Shown piece after piece: positions 25,984 through 34,558 of a DNA stretch of 46,154 nt (the first letter of the stretch is position 1; each line of letters begins with the position of its first letter). The DNA lies in the NCBI RefSeq assembly GCF_012910885.1, contig NZ_WTVM01000014.1, positions 1-46,154 on the forward strand. The letters run 5' to 3'. The DNA comes from Azoarcus taiwanensis. Its GTDB lineage: Bacteria; Pseudomonadota; Gammaproteobacteria; Burkholderiales; Rhodocyclaceae. The translations under genes and the position numbers were made by a program. The notes below the pieces were generated by a model. The model was not told where the DNA came from and did no database searches. It worked only from the letters and a program-made list of their open reading frames with translations.

Positions 25984-26859
25984 TCACACCAGCTTGCGCC
26001 GCTTTTCCATCAGCTTCCAGATCAGGGGGGTGAGAATGAGTTGCATCGCCAAGTCGAGTTTTCCGCCCGGGATTACGATGGAGTTGGCGCGCGACATGAA
26101 TGCATCGCTGATCATGTTGATCAGATAGGGAAAGTCGATGCCGCGCGGATCGCGAAAGCGGATCACCACCATCGATTCCGCGAGGCTGGGGACATCGCGG
26201 GCGATGAAGGGGTTGGACGTATCCACCACCGGCACCCGCTGGAAGTTGATATGGGTACGCGAAAACTGCGGCACGATGCAATGCACATAGTCGTGCATCC
26301 GGCGCAGAATCGTGTCCTGCACCGCCTCCATCGAATAGCCGCGCACCCGGGTGTCGCGGTGCAGCTTCTGGATCCATTCGAGGTTGATCGTCGGTGCCAC
26401 GCCGATCAGCAGATCGACATGGCGCGCGACGTCGATGGTGTCGGTGACGAAGCCGCCGTGCAGCCCTTCGTAGAACAGGCAGTCGGTGCCGACAGGCAGG
26501 TCTTCCCATTTTGTGAAGGTGCCCATCGGCAGGTTCCAGCGCATCGCCTGCTCTTCGTTATGGATGTAGAACCGCTTGCGGCCGACGGCAGATTCACCGT
26601 AGCCGCGAAACAGTGCCTCGAGTTCTTCCAGCAGGTTGGCCTCCGGGCCGAAATGGCTGATACCGCGTTCGCCCCGCGCTTCTGCCTCGTCGATCAGTTG
26701 GCGCATTTCATCGCGCGTATAGCGATGAAAGCTGTCGCCTTCGACGATGGCGGCGTTGACGTTCTCGCGATGGAAGATCGCCTCGAAGGTGTGCTTGACC
26801 GTCGTGGTGCCGGCACCGGATGAGCCGGTTACCGCGATGATGGGATGTTTCGACGACAT
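25984..26859 (-). CDS. prk: phosphoribulokinase (proteobacterial type)
   Basis: A 291-residue enzyme phosphorylating ribulose 5-phosphate to ribulose 1,5-bisphosphate, specific to the Calvin cycle. It has the P-loop VTGSSGAGTTTVK (about 10-22), EGDSFHRYTRDE, FYEGLHGG and SRTHINFQRVPVVDTSNPF, matching the octameric proteobacterial class of about 290 residues. It lacks the regulatory Cys pair of plant PRK near the N-terminus. The start MSSKHPIIAVTG lies seven bases after the stop of a small unknown gene on the same strand, so the two are co-transcribed. Confidence 0.96.
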   Translation of the reverse strand: MSSKHPIIAVTGSSGAGTTTVKHTFEAIFHRENVNAAIVEGDSFHRYTRDEMRQLIDEAEARGERGISHFGPEANLLEELEALFRGYGESAVGRKRFYIHNEEQAMRWNLPMGTFTKWEDLPVGTDCLFYEGLHGGFVTDTIDVARHVDLLIGVAPTINLEWIQKLHRDTRVRGYSMEAVQDTILRRMHDYVHCIVPQFSRTHINFQRVPVVDTSNPFIARDVPSLAESMVVIRFRDPRGIDFPYLINMISDAFMSRANSIVIPGGKLDLAMQLILTPLIWKLMEKRRKLV

Positions 26860-26866
26860 CGCGGCC

Positions 26867-27139
26867 TCAGGATGTGGTGTCGGAGTGCGAGCGCTCGCCA
26901 CTGAAGTAGCGCCTGGCTGCGGTTACCAGCACGTGCACCTCCAGTGGCGACAGGTTCGGATAGTTTTCGTGCACTGCGCGATAGGCGAGGTGATCCATGG
27001 TGCCGTGCCCCCAGCTGTTGCCTTCATCGAAGAACGGTCGTATGCGCTCTATGGCATCGTGGAATACCGAGCGGACCGCGTGGTGCTGGCGACGTTCTTC
27101 GATGGGACTGTTGGCTGTTGCCGGATCATTTGTTTGCAT
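26867..27139 (-). CDS. small acidic/His-containing protein linked to phosphoribulokinase, unknown
   Basis: A 90-residue soluble protein I do not recognise. It has an alpha-helical look: EERRQHHAVRSVFHDAIER, then FFDEGNSWGHGTMDHLAYRA and LSPLEVHVLVTAARRYFSG. It contains no cysteine, so it is not a CP12-type redox linker although the size is similar. Its stop is seven bases from the prk start, and it follows the phosphatase gene by 41 bases. The start MQTNDPATANS has no clear ribosome-binding site; frame and composition fit the neighbours. A role connected to PRK is inferred only from position. Confidence 0.7.
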   Translation of the reverse strand: MQTNDPATANSPIEERRQHHAVRSVFHDAIERIRPFFDEGNSWGHGTMDHLAYRAVHENYPNLSPLEVHVLVTAARRYFSGERSHSDTTS

Positions 27140-27180
27140 GGCGATGGACGACTCGTGTTCGTTGCGGACGTTTCTTATAC

Positions 27181-27990
27181 TCAGGAGCGTGCGCTGACCC
27201 AGCTCCGCCAGTCGCCAAGCAGGGTCGGGCTGGCGGCCGCAATCACGCCGCGTTTGACGGCAGGGCCGGCCATCAGCGAGCTGCCGTCGAGAGCAGCCGA
27301 CTCGCCGCCTGCCTCCGACAGGATCAGATGCCCGGCGGCGTAGTCCCAGAGCATCTGACCGCCGTGCAGGTATATGTCCAGCCGACCAGCCGCAACGAAA
27401 CACCATTCGAGTGCGCTCGAGCCGAAGTTGCGCTGGGAGTAGTAGGGTGGGCGAACCGCGAGCTCGTCGCCCAGGCGATTGGAGATCCGTTTGAAGTCGA
27501 TGCCCGCGACTGCATCCGCCAGACGCGAGGCCGGTTCGCGTAGTGGCAGCTCTACGCCGTTGAGAAAAGCGCCGGCGCCTTTGGCCGCGTAGAAGGATTC
27601 GTCGGTGACCGGGTTGTAGACCACGCCGAAGCGCGGCTCATGGTCGACGAGATAGGCTATGGAAACCGCGAAGAAAGGGATGCCGTTGACGAAGTTCGTG
27701 GTGCCGTCGATTGGATCGATGCACCAAAGGCCTCGCGTGCCCTCCTGCCAGATACGTGCCTGCTCCTCGTGGGTCATTTCCTCGCCGAGTACCGGCCCGG
27801 GCAGGAGCTTTGGAAGCTCCTCGCAGAAACGTCGCTGCGATTCGAGGTCTGCTTCGGTGAATAGCGAACCGTCGGTCTTGCGATTCCGCGCGGTCTTCAG
27901 GTAGCGCGGGAGGATGGTGTCGCGTGCGACGTCCCTGACCAGGGACTCGAGGGCGCGGGCACGGGCGAGGCGATGGGCTGCGCTGGGCAT
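27181..27990 (-). CDS. inositol-monophosphatase-family sugar phosphatase
   Basis: A 269-residue metal-dependent phosphatase of the IMPase/FBPase superfamily. Metal-binding motifs are present in order: LGEEM (about residue 74), CIDPIDGTTNFVNG (about 95), and WDYAAGHLILSEAGG near the C-terminus. The members hydrolyse inositol monophosphate, fructose 1,6-bisphosphate or 3'-phosphoadenosine phosphates, and specificity cannot be read with confidence. Its place between a thioredoxin-fold protein and the prk operon makes a sugar-bisphosphatase role plausible. The start MPSAAHRLARAR is one base after the stop of the upstream gene. Confidence 0.88.
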   Translation of the reverse strand: MPSAAHRLARARALESLVRDVARDTILPRYLKTARNRKTDGSLFTEADLESQRRFCEELPKLLPGPVLGEEMTHEEQARIWQEGTRGLWCIDPIDGTTNFVNGIPFFAVSIAYLVDHEPRFGVVYNPVTDESFYAAKGAGAFLNGVELPLREPASRLADAVAGIDFKRISNRLGDELAVRPPYYSQRNFGSSALEWCFVAAGRLDIYLHGGQMLWDYAAGHLILSEAGGESAALDGSSLMAGPAVKRGVIAAASPTLLGDWRSWVSARS

Positions 27991-27991
27991 G

Positions 27992-28549
27992 TCAGTCCTC
28001 CCGCCATTTGATCGAGCAACCGATGCCGGCCATCTGTTCTTCCGGCCCGCGACCGGTCTCGGCGATCTGGCGCATGGCTTCGAAGAGGTCGCGCCTCGCG
28101 TCCGGCGCAGCCGGGCTGCGTCCAGATGCGTCCAGGCGACCGCGGTACTGCAGCTGCATGTCCGCGTTGAATCCAAAGAAATCCGGAGTGCACACCGCGC
28201 CGTAGGCTCGCGCAACCGTCTGCGTTTCGTCCATCACGTAGGGAAAGGGGAAGTCGAGCCGCTGTGCGATGGCGACCATGTTGTTCCAGTCGTCCTCCGG
28301 GTAGACCGCGGGGTCGTTGGCCATGATCGCGATGCTGCCGATGCCCAGGGAGGCAAGTTCGCGCGTGTCGCGGATGATGCGGTCGATGACCGCCTTCACA
28401 TAAGGGCAGTGATTGCAGATGAACATCACCAGCAGCCCCTTCGGGCCACGCGCCGACGCGAGCGAGTGACAGCGACCGTCGGTGCCCGGCAGATCGAAGG
28501 CCGGCGCTGGCCAGCCGAAATCGCAAATCGGAGTGGTGGTTGCAACCAT
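27992..28549 (-). CDS. thioredoxin-fold (AhpC/TSA-like) protein with CNHC motif
   Basis: A 185-residue cytoplasmic protein with a thioredoxin fold: FDLPGTDGRCHSL, then VMFICNHCPYVKAVID where the active site is CNHC (about residues 45-48). MANDPAVYPEDDW and CTPDFFGFNADM are typical of the thioredoxin-family relatives of AhpC/ResA with a NHCPYV motif. It is likely a thiol-disulfide oxidoreductase or peroxidase-like protein. The stop is one base from the start of the phosphatase gene, so both are in one transcript with prk. The substrate is unknown. Confidence 0.85.
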   Translation of the reverse strand: MVATTTPICDFGWPAPAFDLPGTDGRCHSLASARGPKGLLVMFICNHCPYVKAVIDRIIRDTRELASLGIGSIAIMANDPAVYPEDDWNNMVAIAQRLDFPFPYVMDETQTVARAYGAVCTPDFFGFNADMQLQYRGRLDASGRSPAAPDARRDLFEAMRQIAETGRGPEEQMAGIGCSIKWRED

Positions 28550-28656
28550 GTCGGCGCTCCGCTGTTGGTGGCAGACCTATGATACCGCGACATTGCGGGA
28601 CCATGCCGGGCAGGACACAATCATGCACATCGACAACAATTACGGGTTAAGGCGGT

Positions 28657-29385
28657 ATGAGCGCTCCGCGGTTCTTCTGTGACGAGGTGATCTCCGGTCC
28701 GGGTGAGCGGATCCTCCCCGAGCGGATTGCGCACCATGCGGCGCGTGTGTTGCGGATGGGCGATGGCGATTCCCTGGTGCTGTTCGATGGCCGCGGATTG
28801 GAAGCGTGCGCGACACTGGTGCGACGCGAGCGCAGTTGGTGGGCACGGATCGAGTCGATCGCGCAGGTGTCGCGCGAGTCGTCGCTTGATGTCGTGCTGG
28901 TTCAGGCCTTGGCGGCTGCGGACAAGATGGACTGGGTAGTGCAGAAGGCGGTCGAGCTGGGGGTTAGCGCTATCCAGCCGGTGCGCGCGGCACGGTCGGT
29001 GGTGCGTCTGAGCGGGGAAAGAGCGGACAAGCGTGTGCTGCACTGGCGGCAAGTGGCGGTATCGGCCTGTGAACAAAGCGGTCGCAACCGGGTGCCGGAG
29101 GTCCGCCCGGTGAGTGACCTTGAGGCCTATCTTGCTTCGAATCCGGACGCGTCGCGTCGCCTCGTGCTCGAACCACTTGGCGGGGTCGGTCTGAAGAACC
29201 TGGATGAGCCGTTCGGGCCCCAGCATTTTCTCGTCGGGCCGGAAGGGGGGTGGACTGCCGAGGAGTCGGCGGCCTGTCGTGCTGCCGGTTGCGTGGGCGT
29301 GACGCTTGGTCCGCGTGTGCTGCGTACCGAGACCGCCGGGCTTGCAGCAGTTGCGGCGATGCAGGTACTGTGGGGTGATTTCTAG
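28657..29385 (+). CDS. rsmE: 16S rRNA (uracil-1498-N3) methyltransferase
   Basis: A 242-residue SPOUT-class methyltransferase modifying 16S rRNA U1498 in the 30S subunit. It begins MSAPRFFCDE, has the RNA-binding PUA-like N-terminus with HHAARVLRMGDGD, KMDWVVQKAVELGV, and the SAM-binding trefoil knot with FLVGPEGGWTAEE and LGPRVLRTETA. Length is as expected. It has an AAGGCGG ribosome-binding site and is divergent from the thioredoxin-fold gene by 107 bases; pap follows 51 bases later. Confidence 0.95.
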   Translation: MSAPRFFCDEVISGPGERILPERIAHHAARVLRMGDGDSLVLFDGRGLEACATLVRRERSWWARIESIAQVSRESSLDVVLVQALAAADKMDWVVQKAVELGVSAIQPVRAARSVVRLSGERADKRVLHWRQVAVSACEQSGRNRVPEVRPVSDLEAYLASNPDASRRLVLEPLGGVGLKNLDEPFGPQHFLVGPEGGWTAEESAACRAAGCVGVTLGPRVLRTETAGLAAVAAMQVLWGDF

Positions 29386-29436
29386 CCCGCATTCTGACGC
29401 GGCCGGTTCCGCTCGAGAGTGGTTTGAGGAGAGAAC

Positions 29437-30924
29437 GTGTTCGAATCAGCCGAAGTTGGCCACAGTGTCACCAAGAAGGAGTATGACGCTGCGCTGCCCG
29501 ATCTCCGCGCGGGTTTGCTGGACGCCCAGTTCGAAATGCTCGAGAAGCGCCGCTTTTCCGTCGTGGTGCTGATCAACGGAGTCGACGGCGCAGGCAAGGG
29601 CGAGACGGTCAACTTGCTCAATGAGTGGATGGACCCGCGTCACATCGAAGCGTGGGCCTTCGACGCACCCTCTACCGAGGAGGCGGAGCGGCCCTATATG
29701 TGGCGCTTCTGGCGTGCGCTGCCACCGAGGGGCAAGATCGGCGTGTTGTTCGGAAACTGGTACACCGACCCGATCGAAGGGCGGGTGCAGAAGCGCCTGG
29801 ACGCCTCGGACTTCGATCAGATGCTTGGCCAGTTCAATCGCCTCGAGCGGATGTTGGTCAATGAAGGCGTGCTACTGATCAAGCTGTGGTTCCATCTCGG
29901 GAAAAACGCCCAGAAACAGCGATTCAAGGCGCTCGAAAGCGACCCCAAGACCCGCTGGCGGGTTACCGAGCGCGATTGGCGCTACTACAAGCTGTATGAC
30001 CGCTATCGTGACGCGGCCGAGCAGGCCTTGCGCCGAACCAGTACCGGCGAAGCGCCCTGGATTGTCGTCGACGGTTCGGACGAACGCTATCGGGCCTTGT
30101 TCGTGGGTCGGACACTGCTTGCCGCGATCCGGCGGCGTCTCGAAGCCGACGAGCGTCATTTCCTGCCGAGGCAGAGCGCGCCCGCCCTGACCGAGGTGCT
30201 GGACGACAGGAATTTCCTCAACACGCTGGAGCTCGACCAGCCCTTGGGAAAACGTGCCTACGAAGAGCTGCTCGAGGTGATGCAGGGGCGGTTGGCCATG
30301 CTCACGCGCGACAAGGCGTTTCGTGACCGTTCCCTCATTCTCGTCTTCGAGGGCAACGATGCCGCTGGAAAGGGCGGAGCGATCCGCCGCGTGACTGCGG
30401 CGATGGATATTCGTCACTACCGTGTCATCCCGATCGGCGCACCGACCGACGAAGAGTTGACCCACCCTTACCTTTGGCGCTTCTGGCGGCAAATTCCGAG
30501 GCGGGGGCGGGTGGCGATCTTCGATCGGTCGTGGTACGGGCGGGTGCTCGTCGAGCGGGTCGAGGGTTTCTGCAGCGAGGCCGACTGGATGCGAGCCTAC
30601 TCCGAGATCAACGACTTCGAGGATGCGCTGACTTCAGCCGGCGCAGTCGTGGTCAAGTTCTGGCTTGCGATCAGCAAGGATGAGCAGATGGCGCGCTTTC
30701 AGGCCCGTGAAGTGATGCCACACAAGCGTTTCAAGATTACCGAAGATGACTGGCGCAACCGTGAAAAATGGGAAGCCTACGAATTCGCGGTGTGCGACAT
30801 GGTGGACCGTACCAGCACCGAGATTTCTCCCTGGACCGTGGTCGAGGCCGATAACAAGCGGCATGCGCGGATCAAGATTCTGCGCACGATCTGCGAGCGC
30901 CTGGAAGCGGCGCTTGGACGCTGA
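29437..30924 (+). CDS. pap: polyphosphate:AMP phosphotransferase (two-domain PPK2)
   Basis: A 495-residue protein with two tandem PPK2 domains, the layout of PAP that makes ADP from AMP and polyphosphate. Walker A loops are NGVDGAGKGETVN (about residue 46) and FEGNDAAGKGGAI (about 303). The second domain has the Walker B-type FDRSWYGRVLVERV. The matching site in the first domain is FGNWYTDP, which lacks the Asp and Arg. This suggests that the C-terminal domain is catalytic and the first is structural or regulatory. The start is GTG at 29437 with GAGGAG upstream. Confidence 0.93.
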   Translation: MFESAEVGHSVTKKEYDAALPDLRAGLLDAQFEMLEKRRFSVVVLINGVDGAGKGETVNLLNEWMDPRHIEAWAFDAPSTEEAERPYMWRFWRALPPRGKIGVLFGNWYTDPIEGRVQKRLDASDFDQMLGQFNRLERMLVNEGVLLIKLWFHLGKNAQKQRFKALESDPKTRWRVTERDWRYYKLYDRYRDAAEQALRRTSTGEAPWIVVDGSDERYRALFVGRTLLAAIRRRLEADERHFLPRQSAPALTEVLDDRNFLNTLELDQPLGKRAYEELLEVMQGRLAMLTRDKAFRDRSLILVFEGNDAAGKGGAIRRVTAAMDIRHYRVIPIGAPTDEELTHPYLWRFWRQIPRRGRVAIFDRSWYGRVLVERVEGFCSEADWMRAYSEINDFEDALTSAGAVVVKFWLAISKDEQMARFQAREVMPHKRFKITEDDWRNREKWEAYEFAVCDMVDRTSTEISPWTVVEADNKRHARIKILRTICERLEAALGR

Positions 30925-31054
30925 GTCGCCTCGCCGGTCGGCGAAGGGTAACCGTCGGTAAGCGCATGCCTTCAGCGTCGTGGCGAGTGGGCTAGAATGT
31001 CATCATTACCGGTTGCCGATCCCGGACCACAGCTTTTGCGACCCATTCACCAGC

Positions 31055-32383
31055 ATGCACAACGTCGAGAAGGAATCCACCGAACAATTCGTCGCCTGGG
31101 TCAGGGGGGCTGCACCATACGTTCACGCCTTCAGAGGCAAGACGTTCGTCATCGGTTTTGGTGGAGAGGTCGCGAGCGGTGAGCGTGCCGAGCGCCTGGC
31201 CTACGACTGCAACCTGCTGGTCGCGCTGGGAATCAGACTCGTGCTGGTGCATGGCGCCCGCCCCCAGATAGAGGCGGAAATGGCCTTGCGCCGGCTGGAG
31301 CCGATCTACCACCATGGTCTGCGCGTGACCGACGCTTCGGCGCTCGAATGCGTGAAGGCAGCCATGGCGGTGACCCGACTGGAACTCGAGGCCAGATTGT
31401 CTCAGGGTCTGCCCAATACGCCGATGGCGGGCAGCTACATGCGTGTGACCGGCGGCAATTTCATTACCGCGAGGCCGGTCGGTGTGGTCGATGGCGTCGA
31501 TTACCAATACACCGGAGCGGTGCGCAAGATCATCGCCGAAGAGATCCACGCGGATCTCGAACAGAACAACGTCGTACTGGTATCGCCGCTTGGTGTTTCG
31601 CCGGCTGGCGAGATCTTCAATCTCAGCATGGAGGAGGTTGCAGAGTCGATCGCCGTCGCGCTCAAGGCGGAGAAGCTGATCTACCTTTGCGATGCCCCCG
31701 GATTGCTCGACGACGAGGGTGAGTTGCTGGATTCAGTCACTGCCGACGAGGCCGAGCGCATGTTCGAAGCCGGCAAGGGGCTGACGGAAGATCTGCATCT
31801 TTTCCTGCCCTACGCGATTCGTGCGGTCAGGCGTGGCGTGTCGCGTGCGCACCTGATCGACTATGACAAGGATGGCGGGCTGCTGCTGGAGTTCTTCACG
31901 CATGCGGGCGTTGGCACCATCATCTCGCGTGACCCTCTGTTCCGTTTGCGCGAAGCCACCTTCGAGGATGTCGGCGCGCTGGTGGCCTTGATCTCGCCGA
32001 TGGAGCTTGACGGCTCTCTGGTGCGACGCGGGCGGGAGTTGCTGGAGCAGGAGATTGACCGCTTCACCCTCGTCGAGCACGACGGTGTGCTGGTCGGCTG
32101 TGCCGCGCTCTATCCGTTCAGCGACGAGCGCGCCGCCGAGCTCGCCTGCCTCGCGGTAACACCCGAGTATCGTCGTTCCGGGTTGGGCGATCAGTTGCTC
32201 AGGCGTATCGAGCAGCGGGCGCGCATGCAACGGCTGGAGCGCCTTTTCGTGCTGACGACGCGTACCGCGCACTGGTTCAGGGAGCGTGGTTTCGTGGAGA
32301 TTGGCCCCGAGGCCCTGCCAAGGGAGAAGCGCGAACTCTACAATTACCAACGCCGTTCCAAGGTGTTCGCCAAGTCGCTATGA
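31055..32383 (+). CDS. argA: amino-acid N-acetyltransferase (N-acetylglutamate synthase)
   Basis: A 442-residue first enzyme of arginine biosynthesis, acetylating glutamate with acetyl-CoA. The N-terminal amino-acid-kinase-like domain (about 1-290, for example VIGFGGEVA, LVHGARPQIEAEM, DAPGLLDDEGELLD) senses arginine in the family. The C-terminal GNAT domain (about 300-440) has LACLAVTPEYRRSGLGDQLL as the CoA-binding motif. Start MHNVEKESTEQF is as in E. coli-type ArgA, though no good ribosome-binding site is visible. Its stop overlaps the next gene's ATG by four bases. Confidence 0.95.
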   Translation: MHNVEKESTEQFVAWVRGAAPYVHAFRGKTFVIGFGGEVASGERAERLAYDCNLLVALGIRLVLVHGARPQIEAEMALRRLEPIYHHGLRVTDASALECVKAAMAVTRLELEARLSQGLPNTPMAGSYMRVTGGNFITARPVGVVDGVDYQYTGAVRKIIAEEIHADLEQNNVVLVSPLGVSPAGEIFNLSMEEVAESIAVALKAEKLIYLCDAPGLLDDEGELLDSVTADEAERMFEAGKGLTEDLHLFLPYAIRAVRRGVSRAHLIDYDKDGGLLLEFFTHAGVGTIISRDPLFRLREATFEDVGALVALISPMELDGSLVRRGRELLEQEIDRFTLVEHDGVLVGCAALYPFSDERAAELACLAVTPEYRRSGLGDQLLRRIEQRARMQRLERLFVLTTRTAHWFRERGFVEIGPEALPREKRELYNYQRRSKVFAKSL

Positions 32384-34179
32384 GTGCCGCTGTCTTTCCC
32401 CCGCTTGCGTCATCCTTTGGGCGAGGGCGTGGGCAGGCTGTTGGAAGGTTCTCAAAGCGATCGGGTCAGCGTGGACAGATCAGCATGGTGTTGATCACTG
32501 CGGTGCTGGTGGCGGCAGCGTCGCTTGCCCTGATGGTCGTCGCAAGGTCGCTTGCCAGCATGGTCATGGCATTCTGGTTTGCGCTGGCGATCGGCGGTGT
32601 CGCGGGATTCATGACGCATCGTCACGTGCGGACGCGGGGTTGCGTGAGAGAGAAAACCGGGTCGATGCTCTCGGGACGGCTCGATCTCCTCGAGCAGGAG
32701 TTGCCCCGGTTCGAGATGGGCCTCCCCGAACCGGCGTCCGCCGAGATGCTTGATCGCATGGAGGCGGCGGTGGAGCGGGCGGATCTGCTACGACGCATCG
32801 CGGATGGCATGCACGATGTCGAAGCCTTGTTCCACATGGACGGGCGCCTGATCTGGATCAGCCCTTCGGTGAAGGGGCTCACCGGCTATTCGCCGGAAGA
32901 GTGTGCCGCAAGCGATGACCCCATTGCCCTTCTGGTGCACGAGCCGGACCTCGGATTCTGCAAGGGCGCGATCCGCAGGGCGGCGGAACGGCCCGGCAAT
33001 GAGGTCGAGTCCTTCGAGATGCGGCTCGAGCATCGTGAGGGGGCTGTGCGTTGGGTCGCCTGCCAGTGGCGACGCATGGAGCGCGACGGAGAACCGGTCG
33101 GCCTGCGCATGTCGGCGCAGGACGTTCAGGACCGAAAGGAGGCTGAGTACCGCCTTCTGGAAACCGTCGCCGAGCTTCGGCGCTCGCGGGCGCTCAGCGA
33201 GCATTACCTGGCGCGAAGCAATGACGAAAGAATGCGTCTGACTGCATTGCTCGACGCGATTCGCCTTGGCATCCTGTTCATGGACCGGGATCACCGCGCA
33301 CTCTACGTGAATCGTCCGGCGCTGGAGATCTGGGGTTTCCGGGCCGACGAGAACCTGATCGGCGTTCGCGACGTGGTCCTGCAGAGCCGGGTCGCGACGC
33401 TGCTGCAATCGCCCGACGCGTATTTCCGCCATGTCGCCGATGTCTTGTCGGGTGAGCACGATGGCGCGGCGGTCGAGGTTCACCTCAAGGATGGCCGGGT
33501 GGTCACCGAAATGTCGGCGGTCGTTGGCAAGGGTGTGGATGGGCGTGGGCTGGGCCGCGTCTGGATCTACGAGGATGTGACCGCACAACGCGAGATTGCG
33601 CACCGCCTGATCGAACTCGCCGAGCGAGATCCGCTGACCGATCTGTTCAATCGACGTCGCTTTCATGAGGAACTCGAACGGGTGCTGGCCGACGCGAGTC
33701 GCCGCGAATTCGAAGTCGGTCTTCTGCTCTTCGACCTGGATGGCTTCAAGCCGATCAACGACGCTTTCGGCCATCAGGCGGGCGACGATGTGCTGGTGAC
33801 GATCGCACGGCGGGTGGGCGGCATCATCCGTCGCAACGAGACTTTTTTCCGGCTTGGCGGCGATGAGTTCGCGGTGCTGGTGCCGGACGCCGACGATGCA
33901 GGACTGCAGGAACTCGCCCGCCGTATAGTCGAAGGCGTGGCGGCTCTGTCCTTCGAGTTCGACGGTCAGCCGGCGAGCCTGACGGCAAGTCTCGGGATCG
34001 GACTGTTCCCACGCCATGCCCGCGACGGCGAGCGTCTGGTCGCGGTCGCCGATGCCGCGATGTATCGCGCGAAGGAGGGTGGACGGAACCGCTGGGTGAT
34101 CGGGGAGCCGGCTCGGAGTGAATCCGATAGAATGCGGTCTTCGCATGACGAAACCAAAACCCTACGCAGAGAGGATTGA
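32380..34179 (+). CDS. membrane-anchored PAS-PAS-GGDEF diguanylate cyclase
   Basis: A 599-residue protein predicted to make cyclic di-GMP. Two hydrophobic segments (about residues 36-85) anchor it. A PAS/PAC domain follows (about 135-265, [16 protein letters not shown]), then a second PAS (about 285-410, [16 protein letters not shown]), and a GGDEF domain (about 425-580) with [13 protein letters not shown] and the intact active site [10 protein letters not shown]. The product-inhibition site is RRNE where RxxD is usual, so feedback may be altered. It overlaps argA by four bases (ATGA) and ends four bases before yggX. An internal start at residue 36 is possible. Confidence 0.9.
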   Translation: MSAAVFPPLASSFGRGRGQAVGRFSKRSGQRGQISMVLITAVLVAAASLALMVVARSLASMVMAFWFALAIGGVAGFMTHRHVRTRGCVREKTGSMLSGRLDLLEQELPRFEMGLPEPASAEMLDRMEAAVERADLLRRIADGMHDVEALFHMDGRLIWISPSVKGLTGYSPEECAASDDPIALLVHEPDLGFCKGAIRRAAERPGNEVESFEMRLEHREGAVRWVACQWRRMERDGEPVGLRMSAQDVQDRKEAEYRLLETVAELRRSRALSEHYLARSNDERMRLTALLDAIRLGILFMDRDHRALYVNRPALEIWGFRADENLIGVRDVVLQSRVATLLQSPDAYFRHVADVLSGEHDGAAVEVHLKDGRVVTEMSAVVGKGVDGRGLGRVWIYEDVTAQREIAHRLIELAERDPLTDLFNRRRFHEELERVLADASRREFEVGLLLFDLDGFKPINDAFGHQAGDDVLVTIARRVGGIIRRNETFFRLGGDEFAVLVPDADDAGLQELARRIVEGVAALSFEFDGQPASLTASLGIGLFPRHARDGERLVAVADAAMYRAKEGGRNRWVIGEPARSESDRMRSSHDETKTLRRED

Positions 34180-34183
34180 ATTT

Positions 34184-34456
34184 ATGGCTCGTATGGTCAA
34201 TTGCGTCAAACTCGGTCGCGAGGCCGAGGCGCTCGACTTCCCGCCGGTACCCGGAGCGCTGGGCAAGCGCATCTTCGAGAACGTTTCCAAGGAGGCCTGG
34301 CAACAGTGGGTCAAGTATCAGACCATGCTGATCAACGAGAACAGGCTCAATCTGATGGACGCAAAGGCGCGCAAGTATCTTGCCGAGCAGATGGAGAAGC
34401 ACTTCTTCGGTGAGGGGGCGGATCAGGTCAGCGGTTACGTACCGCCATCAGAGTGA
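34184..34456 (+). CDS. yggX: probable Fe(2+)-trafficking protein YggX
   Basis: A 90-residue cytoplasmic protein matching the YggX family: [19 protein letters not shown] with the conserved Cys7, then [25 protein letters not shown] and a C-terminal YVPPSE. It protects iron-sulfur clusters from oxidation and is proposed to move iron. GAGAGGA upstream supports the start. It lies four bases after the diguanylate cyclase, so it may be in the argA transcript, and a terminator follows. Confidence 0.96.
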   Translation: MARMVNCVKLGREAEALDFPPVPGALGKRIFENVSKEAWQQWVKYQTMLINENRLNLMDAKARKYLAEQMEKHFFGEGADQVSGYVPPSE

Positions 34457-34474
34457 AGTGAAAGCCTCGCCTTG

Positions 34475-34510
34475 AACGACAAAACCTGGCTTTCGCCGGG
34501 TTTTGTCGTT
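34475..34510. terminator. bidirectional hairpin terminator between yggX and phoU
   Basis: Arms AACGACAAAACCTGGC and GCCGGGTTTTGTCGTT pair over 16 bases with one G-U type position, around a TTTC loop. T-rich on the plus side and A-rich mirrored on the other strand. yggX and phoU converge on it. Confidence 0.85.
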
Positions 34511-34558
34511 CTTGCCTGAACAGTCGCCGTGTTTCGATGGAGCGCGTTGCGACCGCGA

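Noticed and set aside
26867-27139. CP12 as identity of the prk-linked protein
   Set aside because: CP12 function depends on paired cysteines; this protein has none.
32788-34146. 452-codon minus-strand frame opposite the diguanylate cyclase
   Set aside because: The plus-strand gene has intact PAS and GGDEF motifs; the mirror frame shows none.
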